A DNA stretch of 51,722 nucleotides from Nioella sp964229645. Its GTDB lineage: Bacteria > Pseudomonadota > Alphaproteobacteria > Rhodobacterales > Rhodobacteraceae. The first letter of the stretch is position 1. Each line of letters begins with the position of its first letter. Below are positions 27,391-37,010 of this stretch, in pieces. The position numbers and the translations under genes are program-made. Where the stretch lies: positions 1 to 51,722 of the forward strand of contig NZ_CAXREX010000328.1 in NCBI RefSeq assembly GCF_964229645.1, given 5' to 3'. The notes below the pieces were generated by a model. It was not told where the DNA came from, searched no databases, and was given only the letters and a program-made list of their open reading frames with translations.

Positions 27391-28821
27391 TTACAGGCCC
27401 TTTGCCCGGTAGCTTGCAGCGACCCGTCCGATGGCGACCATGAAGCCCGCGGTGCGTAGGTCGGTCACGTCGTTGCGGCTGTGCCAGACCTCGCGCATCG
27501 ACTGGTAGGCATCGCGCATCGTGTCATCGAGGCCAGAGCGCACAAGCTCCAGCTCATCCGCCCCGCGCAGGTACTTTTCCTTGAAATTGGGCGTCAGCTG
27601 CCAGCCGATCCCGGTATCCTTCGACAGGCGTTCCAGCTCGTTCACGATCAACAGGTGACGCGCCTCTTCCTGGCGGCGCTGCATGCGGCCGAAGCGGATA
27701 TGGCTGAGGTTCTTGACCCACTCGAAGTATGACACGGTCACCCCGCCCGCATTGGCATAGAGATCGGGGATGATCACGGTGCCCTTGTGGCGCAGGATCT
27801 CGTCGGCCCCGGCCGTCACCGGGCCATTGGCGGCCTCGATGATGAGCGGCGCCTTGATCGCGGCGGCGTTGTGCATGTTGATCACGCCCTCGATCGCGGC
27901 GGGGATCAGGATATCGCACTCCTCCTCCAGCGCCTTCAGCCCCTCCTCGTTATAGGTGCCCTCCGGGCAGCCCTTCACGCCGCCATGGGCCGCGATCCAG
28001 TCGCGCACTGCATTGATGTTGAGCCCCTTGGGGTTCGAGATCACGCCATCGCGCTCGATCACATGGGTGATCAGGGCGCCGTCCTCGGTCGAGAGGAACT
28101 GCGCCGCGTGATAGCCGACGTTGCCCAGGCCCTGGACGATGATCCGCTTGCCTTCCAGCGTGCCGGTCAGCCCGGCTGCGGCCATGTCGTCTGCGTGGCG
28201 GAAGAATTCCTGCAACGCGTATTGCACCCCGCGTCCTGTGGCCTCGACCCGGCCCCGGATACCACCCGCATGGGGGGGTTTGCCGGTCACGCAGGCCTTG
28301 GCGTTGATGTCGGTCGTGTTCATCCGGGCAAACTGGTCGGCGATGATGGCCATTTCCCGCTCGCCCGTGCCCATGTCGGGCGCAGGCACGTTCTGGGCGG
28401 GGTTGATCATGTCGCGCTTGATCAGCTCGTAGGCGAAGCGGCGCGTGATCTGTTCCAGCTCATGTTCCTCGTATTGACGCGGGTCGATGCACAGCCCACC
28501 CTTCGAGCCGCCAAATGGGGCCTCGACCAGGGCGCATTTGTAAGTCATCAGCGCGGCCAGCGCCTCGACCTCGTCCTGGTTCACGTTGGGCGCATAGCGA
28601 ATGCCGCCCTTGGCCGGTTCGAAATGTTCCGAATGGACCGAGCGATAGCCGGTAAAGGTCCGGATTTCGCCCCGCAGGCGCACACCGAAGCGCACGGTGT
28701 AGGTCGCGTTGCAGACACGGATCTTTTCTTCCAGTCCGGGCGGCAGGTCCATCAGCGCCGCTGCGCGGTTGAACATCAGGTCGACTGACTGACGGAAACT
28801 CGGCTCACCAGTTGCGGACAT
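27391..28821 (-). CDS. gdhA: Glutamate dehydrogenase (Glu/Leu/Phe/Val dehydrogenase family)
   Basis: 476 residues from the ATG at 28821 (MSATGEPSFRQSVDLMFNRA); the open frame further upstream lacks similarity. Substrate-binding lysines lie in EPAKGGIRYAP (K71), LMTYKCALVEAPFGGSKGG (K95, K107) and the PAPDMGTGEREM segment. The NAD(P) site is IIVQGLGNVGYHAAQF. Length and motifs fit NAD-type hexameric glutamate dehydrogenase. Reaction: glutamate to 2-oxoglutarate plus ammonia, reversible. It links nitrogen assimilation to the TCA cycle. It has its own AT-rich upstream region, shared with the divergent Tad pilus genes. Confidence 0.93.
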   Translation of the reverse strand: MSATGEPSFRQSVDLMFNRAAALMDLPPGLEEKIRVCNATYTVRFGVRLRGEIRTFTGYRSVHSEHFEPAKGGIRYAPNVNQDEVEALAALMTYKCALVEAPFGGSKGGLCIDPRQYEEHELEQITRRFAYELIKRDMINPAQNVPAPDMGTGEREMAIIADQFARMNTTDINAKACVTGKPPHAGGIRGRVEATGRGVQYALQEFFRHADDMAAAGLTGTLEGKRIIVQGLGNVGYHAAQFLSTEDGALITHVIERDGVISNPKGLNINAVRDWIAAHGGVKGCPEGTYNEEGLKALEEECDILIPAAIEGVINMHNAAAIKAPLIIEAANGPVTAGADEILRHKGTVIIPDLYANAGGVTVSYFEWVKNLSHIRFGRMQRRQEEARHLLIVNELERLSKDTGIGWQLTPNFKEKYLRGADELELVRSGLDDTMRDAYQSMREVWHSRNDVTDLRTAGFMVAIGRVAASYRAKGL

Positions 28822-29111
28822 CGCGGTTTTCCTCCTTGCGCGTTCCACCGGGCAGTCCTTCACATGTTTACAAACTGCCCATTTTTTGAGCGGAACACAG
28901 CTGGCACGAGGGCGCAAGACAACCGCCCGTTGAAACACCCAGTTTCTTTTTCAGCACTTTCGATTTGGTTAAAAACTGATTGTTCACAGGGCAAAAACAT
29001 CCCTTTTCTTTCCTCCTTCCGCCCAATTTCTGCCGTTCTTCTCAACGAAAGAGAGCATGGGTCGGATTGCGCCGACCTGCGACTCGCATCTGCATCCAAG
29101 GGCAGGAAGCC
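28822..29111. other. AT-rich divergent intergenic region between gdhA and tad genes
   Basis: 290 bp, with the stretch 28860-29045 clearly richer in A/T than its neighbours and containing runs such as CCATTTTTTGAG and GGTTAAAAACTGATTG. It should hold promoters for both gdhA and the pilus genes. No exact -35/-10 pair was found by eye. Confidence 0.5.
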
Positions 29112-30680
29112 ATGTTCAGAATGACCGCCGATAGCGCCAATGGCCATGTCACGAAGCCGCGTGGCTCGGGCTTTCTGCGTGATGAAAACGGCACGGTCAC
29201 GATCTTCGCCCTGATGATGTTCATCCTGATGCTGGCCGCTGGCGGGATCGCCATCGACGTGATGCGCTATGAGACGCAGCGCACGCAGCTGCAATACACG
29301 CTCGATCGCGCCGTTCTGGCCGCGGCGGCGCTGAACCAGCAGGTAGACCCCGAAGCGGTGGTGATCGACTATTTCGCCACCTCCGGGCTGGAACATTACC
29401 GCCTGAACGTGGATGTCGAGGAAGGTCTGAACTTCCGGCGAGTGTCGGCCTATGCCGAGATGGACCTGCAATCCTATTTCATGAACATGTTCGGGGTCTA
29501 CGCGCTGACCTCGCCCGCACGCGGCTCGGCCGAAGAGCGGATCATGGATATCGAGATTTCCATGGTGCTCGATATTTCCGGTTCGATGGGCTGGAACAAC
29601 AAGATCCACAACATGCGCAACGCGGCCAATGAATTCATCGACACGGTTCTGGCGCTGAACGACGAAGAAGACCAGGTCTCGATCTCGGTCATCCCCTACC
29701 ACAGCCAGGTCAACGCGGGCACGACGCTTGCCAGTGTCTTCACCCTGTCCGATGAGCACGATGAATCGAACTGCACCCGCTTCGATCCCGCGGACTACAA
29801 TTCCACCGCGATCGACCCCGACGAGGCGATCGAACGGATCGCGCATTTCGACTATCGCAACAGAAGCAGGTACCGCACCTTCCGCACGCCGCATTGCACA
29901 ACGGACAACTACGCAGCGATCCTGCCGTGGTCGAACGATGCGGACGCGCTGCACGCGCTGGTCAACAGCCTCCATGCCAACGGCAATACCGCCATCGACC
30001 TGGGGATGCGGTGGGCTGTTGGTCTGCTGGACCCTGCCGCGCAGCCCGCACTCAGCGACCTGATCGATGCGGGCGAGGTGGATGAAGCCTTCGAAGGGCG
30101 GCCCTATTCCTACGAGGAAGACGAGGTGCTCAAGATCATCATCCTGATGACGGATGGGGAAAACACCAGCCAGGTCGATGTCGTGCAGCAGTTCAAACGC
30201 GGCCCCTCGACCGTGTTCCGCGACCCCGATACGGGCCGCACCTCGGCCTATCTGCCGCGCTATGACCTCTACTACTACCACCATAACGGCAGCTACAATT
30301 CGCAGCCCTACGGCGGCAGCGACGCCGTGGCGATCCCGTGGCCAGAGCTTTGGGCAACCTATTCGGCGCGGATGCTGGCGGGCGAATACTACTATTATGC
30401 CGGCGACTGGGACTACTATCGCCAGCTGCGCTACTATTCGATCGAGACCTATGCCGGGTCGAGCCAGGCCGACGCCAACCTGCGCAATATCTGCGATGCC
30501 GCGAATGATGCCGGGATCATCGTCTTCACCATCGCCTTCGAGGCCCCGAGCCGGGGCGAGGCCGTGATGCAGCACTGCGCCACGACGCCCGCGAACTACT
30601 ATGATGCGGAAGGGCTCGAAATCTCCGAAGCCTTCGCCTCGATCGCGGCGTCGATCAACCAGCTTCGGCTGATCCAGTAG
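29112..30680 (+). CDS. TadG-like pilus assembly protein with von Willebrand A domain
   Basis: 522 residues from the ATG at 29112, with a GGCAGGAAG site upstream. The N-terminus has the Tad pseudopilin-type segment: basic residues, ENGTVTIFALMMF, and a membrane helix at about 30-50. The VWA domain follows, with MIDAS motif DISGSM (D154, S156, S158) and the later MTDGENTS segment. An insertion around residues 380-450 is extraordinarily Tyr-rich (17 Tyr in 70 residues, with YYY and YYYY runs). TadG proteins assist tight-adherence (Flp) pilus assembly from the inner membrane into the periplasm. First gene of a three-gene unit with two TadE-like proteins. Confidence 0.9.
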   Translation: MFRMTADSANGHVTKPRGSGFLRDENGTVTIFALMMFILMLAAGGIAIDVMRYETQRTQLQYTLDRAVLAAAALNQQVDPEAVVIDYFATSGLEHYRLNVDVEEGLNFRRVSAYAEMDLQSYFMNMFGVYALTSPARGSAEERIMDIEISMVLDISGSMGWNNKIHNMRNAANEFIDTVLALNDEEDQVSISVIPYHSQVNAGTTLASVFTLSDEHDESNCTRFDPADYNSTAIDPDEAIERIAHFDYRNRSRYRTFRTPHCTTDNYAAILPWSNDADALHALVNSLHANGNTAIDLGMRWAVGLLDPAAQPALSDLIDAGEVDEAFEGRPYSYEEDEVLKIIILMTDGENTSQVDVVQQFKRGPSTVFRDPDTGRTSAYLPRYDLYYYHHNGSYNSQPYGGSDAVAIPWPELWATYSARMLAGEYYYYAGDWDYYRQLRYYSIETYAGSSQADANLRNICDAANDAGIIVFTIAFEAPSRGEAVMQHCATTPANYYDAEGLEISEAFASIAASINQLRLIQ

Positions 30681-30687
30681 GTGCGGC

Positions 30688-31218
30688 ATGTGGGGCTTTT
30701 CCGCGATATCCCGCTTCCTCCGCACCGAGGATGGCACAGCGACGGTGGAATTCGTTATCGTGTTCCCCATCATCATCATCATCTTCGTCGCGGCCTTCGA
30801 GACCGCGATGCTGCTGACACGACAGGTGATCATGGAACGCTCGCTTGATAGCGCCGTGCGCCATCTGCGGCTGACCTCGGGCCTGTCCGTGACCCACGAC
30901 GCCATCCGCGAAAACATCTGCGAGAACTCGCCGGTGCTGCTGAACTGCAACGAGGCACTGTTGCTGGACCTGCGGGTCATCGACCAGGACACCTACAACC
31001 TGCCCGATTACCACACGCTTTGCGTGGACCGCTCGGGCGTCGTGAACCCGGCCAATGAATTCACGCCGGGCGCGCAGAACGAGTTGATGCTGGTGCGGGT
31101 CTGCGCGCTGGTGGATCGCATCCTTCCCATTTCGGGCCTCGGCCTCGACCTGACCCGCGACGATACCGGCGCCATCCACCTGACGGCGGCCACCATCTTC
31201 GTGAACGAGCCGGAGTAA
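30688..31218 (+). CDS. TadE-like pilus assembly protein
   Basis: 176 residues. N-terminal TEDGTATVEFVIVFPIIIIIF is the TadE-type signature: a Gly, then a Glu five residues later, then a hydrophobic helix, as in pseudopilins processed by a TadV-type peptidase. The periplasmic domain contains four cysteines (NICENS, LNCNEA, TLCVDRS, RVCALVDR), probably two disulfides. It starts 7 bp after the tadG-like stop, so it is co-transcribed. Likely an accessory pseudopilin of the Flp pilus; the core tadABCZ and rcpA genes are not in this window. Confidence 0.87.
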   Translation: MWGFSAISRFLRTEDGTATVEFVIVFPIIIIIFVAAFETAMLLTRQVIMERSLDSAVRHLRLTSGLSVTHDAIRENICENSPVLLNCNEALLLDLRVIDQDTYNLPDYHTLCVDRSGVVNPANEFTPGAQNELMLVRVCALVDRILPISGLGLDLTRDDTGAIHLTAATIFVNEPE

Positions 31219-31223
31219 GCGCG

Positions 31224-31883
31224 ATGATGAGCCGATCCCTCAGACGTTTCTGGAAAGACGAAGGCGCCTCGGTCGCGCTGGAAGCCGTGATCGTGACCCC
31301 GATCCTGGCCTGGGTGTTTGTGGCCAGCTTCGTCTTCTTCGACGCGTTCCGCGTCTACAACACGTCGATCAAGGCGACCTACGCGGTGGCCGACGTGCTG
31401 TCGCGGCGCACCAGCGAGATTGCCAGCTCCGACATCGAGGGACTGGCGGACGTGTTCCAGTTCCTGACCCGCAACACGGCTGGCTCGGCCCTGCGTGTGA
31501 CCCAGATCACCCGCCAGCAGGGCGGTTACAGGATCGACTGGTCGCATGGCACGGATGGGCTGACCTATATCCGCGCCAGCGACTTCCCGAATTTCATCGA
31601 CCGCATTCCGATCATGGCGTTTGGCGACCGGATGCTGCTGGTGGAAACCTTCCTGCCGCATCGCCCTGCCTTCAGTGCCGGGCTGGCCGACCAGGAATTC
31701 GTGAACTTCACCATCACCCGCCCGCGCTTTGCCGGCCAGGTGCCGTTCAACGCCGATATGGGCAATTCCTATGTCTATTCGAACAACGGAACGCCGACGG
31801 GCCAGGATGGGTTCTACTATGTCACAGAAGAAGGCGGCGCCGACCCCGCGCATGACCCTGACTGGGACGTCGACCCCGTCTGA
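31224..31883 (+). CDS. TadE/TadF-like pilus protein
   Basis: 219 residues, starting 5 bp after the preceding stop codon. N-terminal KDEGASVALEAVIVTPILAW matches the TadE/TadF pseudopilin segment, with the membrane helix at about 16-38. The large periplasmic part is rich in aromatic and acidic residues and ends DPAHDPDWDVDPV. It probably forms a minor pseudopilin complex with the 30688 protein. Final gene of the cluster; no intrinsic terminator was seen before sox. Confidence 0.85.
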   Translation: MMSRSLRRFWKDEGASVALEAVIVTPILAWVFVASFVFFDAFRVYNTSIKATYAVADVLSRRTSEIASSDIEGLADVFQFLTRNTAGSALRVTQITRQQGGYRIDWSHGTDGLTYIRASDFPNFIDRIPIMAFGDRMLLVETFLPHRPAFSAGLADQEFVNFTITRPRFAGQVPFNADMGNSYVYSNNGTPTGQDGFYYVTEEGGADPAHDPDWDVDPV

Positions 31884-31994
31884 CACCAATCACGTCGATA
31901 TCTGACCGTTCCGTGTCGTGGCCTTGCGTTTCCTTTCCGCGGGAGCCTGTCTAAACTCTCCTCCGAAGCACTTCCGGCCGGGCAAGGAGAGGTC

Positions 31995-33245
31995 ATGCGC
32001 TATTCGGGTTGGCAGGTCATCAAACAGGGCCTGTCGGGCAATCGGGGCTGGACGCCAGCCTGGCGCGATCCCGCGCCCAAGGCGGAATATGACGTGGTCA
32101 TCATCGGCGGCGGCGGACATGGGCTTGCCACGGCCTATTACCTGGCCAAGGAACACGGGCTGACCAATATCGCGGTGCTGGAAAAGGGGTACCTCGGCGG
32201 TGGCAACGTGGGCCGCAACACCACCATCGTGCGCGCCAATTACGGGTTGGAGGGCAATTCCCAGTTTTATTCCCATTCCCTGAAGCTGTGGGAAGGGCTG
32301 GAGGCCGATCTCAACTATAACGTGATGCACAGCCAGCGCGGCATCGTGAACCTCTTCCATTCCGACGGTCAGCGCGATGCCTATGCAAGGCGCGGCAACA
32401 TGATGATGAGCCAGGGCGACGATGCGATCCTTCTGGATCGCGACGGCTGCCGCCAGCTGATGCCCTTCCTCGACTACGAACAGACCCGGTTCCCCATTTT
32501 CGGCGGCCTTTACCACCCGCGCGGGGGCACCGCGCGCCACGATGCCGTGGCCTGGGGCTTCGCGCGCGGGGCCGATCAGCGGGGCGTCGATCTCATCCAG
32601 AAATGCGAGGTGACGGGGATCGATGTCGAAAACGGCAAGGTCACGGGCGTGCAGACCACGCGCGGCGCGATCCGCGCCAAGAAGGTCGCCATGTGCGCTG
32701 CGGGCCGCTCGGGTCAGGTGGCGGCGATGGCGGGCATGCGCCTGCCTATTGAAAGCACAGTGTTGCAGGCCTTCGTGACCGAGGGGCTGAAGCCCGTGAT
32801 CGACAACGTAATCACTTACGGCATGGGCCATTTCTACATCAGCCAGTCCGACAAGGGCGGGCTGGTGTTCGGCGGTGATATCGACTTTTACGCCAGCTAC
32901 GCCGCGCGCGGGAACCTGCCCACGGCGGAACATGTACTGGAGGCGGGGATGACCCTGATGCCGATGATCGGCAAGGCCAAGATGCTGCGCAGTTGGGGCG
33001 GGATCATGGACATGTCCTCGGACGGCTCGCCCATTATCGACAAGACCCATATCGACGGGCTCTACGTCAATGCGGGTTGGTGCTATGGCGGCTTCAAAGC
33101 AACGCCCGCCTCGGGCCATTGCTATGCGCATCTCATTGCTACCGACCGCCCGCATGAGGCGGCAACGCGCCACCGGCTGGACCGGTTCAACACGGGCCGG
33201 ATCATGGACGAAGAGTCCAAGGGAAGCCAACACAACCTGCACTGA
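31995..33245 (+). CDS. soxB: Sarcosine oxidase subunit beta
   Basis: 416 residues. FAD-binding DAO domain with YDVVIIGGGGHGLATAYYL (GGGGHG 38-43). H182 in GGTARHDAV is at the position of the histidine that binds FMN covalently in heterotetrameric sarcosine oxidases. The C-terminal GWCYGGFKATPASGHCYAH segment is conserved. The enzyme oxidises sarcosine to glycine with release of H2O2 and transfer of the methyl carbon to tetrahydrofolate. First gene of soxBDAG, an operon order common in Rhizobiales and Rhodobacterales. The spacing to soxD is 12 bp. Confidence 0.97.
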   Translation: MRYSGWQVIKQGLSGNRGWTPAWRDPAPKAEYDVVIIGGGGHGLATAYYLAKEHGLTNIAVLEKGYLGGGNVGRNTTIVRANYGLEGNSQFYSHSLKLWEGLEADLNYNVMHSQRGIVNLFHSDGQRDAYARRGNMMMSQGDDAILLDRDGCRQLMPFLDYEQTRFPIFGGLYHPRGGTARHDAVAWGFARGADQRGVDLIQKCEVTGIDVENGKVTGVQTTRGAIRAKKVAMCAAGRSGQVAAMAGMRLPIESTVLQAFVTEGLKPVIDNVITYGMGHFYISQSDKGGLVFGGDIDFYASYAARGNLPTAEHVLEAGMTLMPMIGKAKMLRSWGGIMDMSSDGSPIIDKTHIDGLYVNAGWCYGGFKATPASGHCYAHLIATDRPHEAATRHRLDRFNTGRIMDEESKGSQHNLH

Positions 33246-33257
33246 GGGACACAGACG

Positions 33258-33530
33258 ATGCGTATCAAATGCCCCATCTGCGGGGACCGCGACAGCCGCG
33301 AATTCACCAACAAGGGCCATGAGACCTATCTCGACCGCCCCTCGGACGACGCATGGAGCCCCGCCTGGGACAATTACCTGCACCTGCGCGACAACCCCGC
33401 GGGCGTGACCCGCGACCTGTGGTATCACCACGCGGGATGCACCAGCTGGCTCGTGGTCGAGCGCGACACCACCACCCATGACATCCTGCGCGTTGAGCTT
33501 GCCGCTGACGCCAAGCGGGGGAACGCCTGA
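33258..33530 (+). CDS. soxD: Sarcosine oxidase subunit delta
   Basis: 90 residues. The zinc site begins with IKCPICGDRDSREF (C5, C8) and is completed by the later His/Cys in YHHAGCTSWLVVER. Full length for the family. Small structural subunit of the heterotetramer. Its stop overlaps the soxA start by 1 bp (TGATG), so translation is coupled. Confidence 0.97.
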   Translation: MRIKCPICGDRDSREFTNKGHETYLDRPSDDAWSPAWDNYLHLRDNPAGVTRDLWYHHAGCTSWLVVERDTTTHDILRVELAADAKRGNA

Positions 33531-36460
33531 TGCGGATCGAGGGTAAAGGCCGGGTCGATGTGTCGACCCCGGTGACATTCAGCTTCGACGGGCAGGGATA
33601 TACCGGCTTCAAGGGCGACACGCTCGCCTCGGCGCTGCTCGCGTCGGGCGTCAGGCTGGTGGGCCGGTCGTTCAAGTATCACCGCCCGCGCGGTATTCTG
33701 ACCGCGGGCTCGGAAGAGCCCAATGCCCTGGTCGAGATCGGGCGCGGCGCGGCACAGGTGCCGAACGTTCGCGCCACGGTGCAGGAAATCTACGACGGGC
33801 TCGACGCCCACAGCCAGAACCACATGGGTCCGCTGGCCTGGGACCTTCTTTCGGTCAACGATCTCTTCCCGAATTTCCTGAGCGCCGGGTTCTATTACAA
33901 GACCTTCATGTGGCCGCGCGCCTTTTGGGAAAAGCTCTATGAGCCGGTCATTCGCCGCGCGGCGGGCCTTGGCGCGCTGTCGGGCAAGCACAACCCCGAT
34001 CACTACGAGAAAGCCTTCGCCCATTGCGATATCCTCGTGATCGGTTCGGGCCCCACCGGGCTGATGGCGGCGCTGACGGCGGCGCTTGGCGGGGCGGATG
34101 TGATCCTTGCCGAGGAAAGCGACGCCTTTGGCGGTCGGCTCTTGTCCGAGGACGAAGAGATTGACGGCCAGCCCGGAGCGGACTGGGTGGCCACGATGCT
34201 CGACGCGCTGCGCGACACGGGCCGGGTGCGGCTCATGTCCCGCACCACGGTGACGGGGGCCTATGACCAGGGCACCTACGGCGCGCTGGAACGGGTGGGT
34301 CTGCACGTAAATGGCCCCGCCGAGCTGCCCAAGGAATGCTTCTGGCGCATCAATGCGCGGCAGGCGGTTCTGGCGGCAGGTGCGCTGGAACGGCCGCTGG
34401 CCTTCCCGATGAACGACCGCCCCGGCATCATGATGGCCAGCGCCGTGCGCAGCTACCTGCATCGCTACGGCGTGGCGGCGGGGCGCAAGGTGACGCTCTT
34501 TGCCACCAATGACGATGCGCACCGCACCGCGCTGGACCTCATGGGCAGCGGCATCGAGATTGCAGGCGTCATCGACAGCCGTCCCGATGCGAAGGCGCAG
34601 GGCGACTACCCGCTTTACGCCGGGGCCGAGGTGATCACCACGAAGGGCCGCAAGGCGCTGTCGGAAATCACCATCCGCCACAATGGGGCCGAGCAGAAGA
34701 TCGCCACCGATTGCCTTGCCATGTCCGGTGGCTGGAACCCGACCCTGCACCTGACCTGCCACATGAACGGGCGGCCTGTCTGGAACGAGGAAATCGCGGG
34801 CTTCGTGCCTGCCCCCGACGCGGTGCCGGGGCTGATCCCGGCGGGGGCCTGCCAGGGCACCTATTCGACGGCGGGCTGTCTGGCCGAGGGCGTGGAGGCC
34901 GCGAAAAAGGCGCTGACTGCGCTTGGTGGCAAACTGCCCGAGGTGGAGATACCGCAGGCGAGCGACGCCGTGGGCGGGTCGAAGCCGCTCTGGCTTGTCC
35001 CGGGCAAGGGCCGGGCCTGGCTCGACTTCGCCAATGACGTGACCTCGAAGGACATCAAGCTGGCCGCTCAGGAAGCCTTCACCTCGGTCGAACACATGAA
35101 GCGCTACACCACGCAGGGCATGGCGCCGGATCAGGGCAAGAATTCCAATATCGGGGCGCTCGCGATCCTGGCCGATGCCACGGGCCGTGCGATTCCGGAA
35201 ACCGGGACCACGACCTATCGCCCGCCTTTCGTGCCGGTGTCGATCGCGGCCATGGGGGCCGGTGCGCAGGGCAAGGGCTTCGCGCCCGAGCGCTTCACCA
35301 CCAGCCACGACGCCAGCATCGAACGCGGCGCGCCGATGATCCCGGCGGGGCTGTGGTATCGCCCCAGCTACTTCCCGCGCGCCGGTGAAACGACCTGGCG
35401 GCAGGCCTGCGACCGAGAGGTCGACATGACCCGCGCCGCCGTGGGCGTCTGCGACGTGTCCACCCTTGGCAAGATCGACATCCAGGGGCCCGAGGCGGGC
35501 GCGTTTCTGGATCTCGTCTATACCAACATGTTCTCGACCCTGAAGGTGGGGCGTGTCCGTTACGGCCTGATGCTGCGGGAAGACGGGCATGTCATGGATG
35601 ACGGCACAACCGCGCGGTTGGGCGAGAGCCATTACGTCATGACCACCACCACCGCAGCGGCGGGCGAGGTGATGAAACACCTTGATTTCGTTCAGCAATG
35701 CCTGCGGCCCGACATGAACGTCCGCTTCATTTCAGTGACCGAGCAATGGGCGCAGTTCAGTGTCGTCGGCCCCAAGTCGCGCGATCTGCTGAACGGGTTG
35801 CTGGATGCCCCGATCGACAATGAGAGCTTCCCCTACATGGGCTGCGGCGAGGTCAGCGTCATGGGGGTGAAGGGGCGGCTATTCCGCATCTCCTTCTCCG
35901 GTGAACATGCCTATGAAATCGCGGTCCCGTCGCGCTATGGCGATGCGCTCTACCGGCAATTGGTGACGCAGGCCGAGACGCTTGGTGGCGGCGCCTACGG
36001 GATGGAGGCGCTCAATGTCATGCGGATCGAGAAGGGCTTCATCACCCATTCGGAAATCGACGGGCGGATCACGGCCTTCGACCTCGGTATGGGGCGGATG
36101 ATCTCGGCCAAGAAGGACTGCATCGGCAAGGTCGCGGCCAGCCGCGAAGGGCTGGTTGACCCGGCGCGCCCGCAGCTTGTGGGGCTCAAGCCCGTGGGGG
36201 CTGTGAAGCAGCTGACCGCTGGCGCACGCCTTTACGATGCGGACCGGGAGCCGACACGGCAAAACGACCAGGGATACGTGACCTCGGTCGGCTTCTCGCC
36301 CACGTTGGGCCATTTCATCGGGCTTGGGTTCCTGGCCGATGGGCCGAACCGGTTGGGCGAGGTCGTGAAGATGGTCGATCATGTGCGCAAGGTGGAAACG
36401 ACGGTAGAGATTTGCAGCCCCGTCTTCCACGATCCGGAAGGGGAGAAACTGCGTGGTTAA
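33530..36460 (+). CDS. soxA: Sarcosine oxidase subunit alpha
   Basis: 976 residues. Domain order: an N-terminal ferredoxin-like Fer2_4 domain (VTFSFDGQGYTGFKGDTL, SFKYHRPRGI), a NAD(P)-binding pyridine nucleotide-disulfide oxidoreductase domain with LVIGSGPTGLMAALTA near 168-183, and a GcvT-type aminomethyltransferase domain from about residue 607 to the end, which would bind tetrahydrofolate and accept the formaldehyde-level carbon. The Fer2_4 domain lacks the cysteines for an iron-sulfur cluster, as is usual for the family. It overlaps soxG by 8 bp. No glyA, purU or folD follows, though these often accompany sox. Confidence 0.97.
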   Translation: MRIEGKGRVDVSTPVTFSFDGQGYTGFKGDTLASALLASGVRLVGRSFKYHRPRGILTAGSEEPNALVEIGRGAAQVPNVRATVQEIYDGLDAHSQNHMGPLAWDLLSVNDLFPNFLSAGFYYKTFMWPRAFWEKLYEPVIRRAAGLGALSGKHNPDHYEKAFAHCDILVIGSGPTGLMAALTAALGGADVILAEESDAFGGRLLSEDEEIDGQPGADWVATMLDALRDTGRVRLMSRTTVTGAYDQGTYGALERVGLHVNGPAELPKECFWRINARQAVLAAGALERPLAFPMNDRPGIMMASAVRSYLHRYGVAAGRKVTLFATNDDAHRTALDLMGSGIEIAGVIDSRPDAKAQGDYPLYAGAEVITTKGRKALSEITIRHNGAEQKIATDCLAMSGGWNPTLHLTCHMNGRPVWNEEIAGFVPAPDAVPGLIPAGACQGTYSTAGCLAEGVEAAKKALTALGGKLPEVEIPQASDAVGGSKPLWLVPGKGRAWLDFANDVTSKDIKLAAQEAFTSVEHMKRYTTQGMAPDQGKNSNIGALAILADATGRAIPETGTTTYRPPFVPVSIAAMGAGAQGKGFAPERFTTSHDASIERGAPMIPAGLWYRPSYFPRAGETTWRQACDREVDMTRAAVGVCDVSTLGKIDIQGPEAGAFLDLVYTNMFSTLKVGRVRYGLMLREDGHVMDDGTTARLGESHYVMTTTTAAAGEVMKHLDFVQQCLRPDMNVRFISVTEQWAQFSVVGPKSRDLLNGLLDAPIDNESFPYMGCGEVSVMGVKGRLFRISFSGEHAYEIAVPSRYGDALYRQLVTQAETLGGGAYGMEALNVMRIEKGFITHSEIDGRITAFDLGMGRMISAKKDCIGKVAASREGLVDPARPQLVGLKPVGAVKQLTAGARLYDADREPTRQNDQGYVTSVGFSPTLGHFIGLGFLADGPNRLGEVVKMVDHVRKVETTVEICSPVFHDPEGEKLRG

Positions 36461-37007
36461 GCTGGTGGAAAAATCCCCTGTCGAAGGGCTTTTGCCGATG
36501 GAAATCAATGGTTTGTCCTTGACGGAGCTGGTGCCCGGCGCGATCACGTCGGTGATGCCCTACGCGGGCCAGAAGACCGCCGCCTCCGAGGCGCTGAAGG
36601 CGCTGGTCGGGGCCGCGATGCCGGGGCCGAACCGGAGCACGGGGCGCGAGGGCGCCCGCGTGGTCTGGACCGGGGCCGGGCAGGCGATGGTGATCGGCGC
36701 GGCGCTCGATCCATCGCTGGCGCAGCATGCCGCCATGACCGATCAAAGCGACGCCTGGACGGTTTTTCGCCTGGAAGGTCAAGGGGTTGAGGACGTCCTG
36801 GCGCGGCTCACTCCGCTCGACCTGAACCCGGGCGTCTTCAAGCGCGGACATGCGGCGCGCAGCCTTCTGGGCCATATGAACGCGATCTTCGTGAAGACGG
36901 CCAATGACGCCTTCGACATCCTCGTGTTCCGCTCGATGGCGCGCACGGCGCTGCATGAATTCGACGTCGCGATGAAGGCGGTGGCAGCGCGCAAGGCACT
37001 GGTCTGA
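36453..37007 (+). CDS. soxG: Sarcosine oxidase subunit gamma
   Basis: 184 residues, starting 8 bp inside the end of soxA. Family features are the N-terminal KSPVEGLLP, the central GAGQAMVIG and DQSDAWTVFRLEG segments, and a GcvT-like C-terminal half (RLTPLDLNPGVFKRGHAARSL). Completes the heterotetramer of sarcosine oxidase. A reverse-oriented GTGYAC repeat begins 4 bp after the stop codon. Confidence 0.95.
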   Translation: MVKLVEKSPVEGLLPMEINGLSLTELVPGAITSVMPYAGQKTAASEALKALVGAAMPGPNRSTGREGARVVWTGAGQAMVIGAALDPSLAQHAAMTDQSDAWTVFRLEGQGVEDVLARLTPLDLNPGVFKRGHAARSLLGHMNAIFVKTANDAFDILVFRSMARTALHEFDVAMKAVAARKALV

Positions 37008-37010
37008 GGA

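Noticed and set aside
28860..30992. 710-codon minus-strand open frame
   Set aside because: Antisense shadow of the TadG/TadE genes.
33425..35698. 757-codon minus-strand open frame
   Set aside because: Antisense shadow of soxA.
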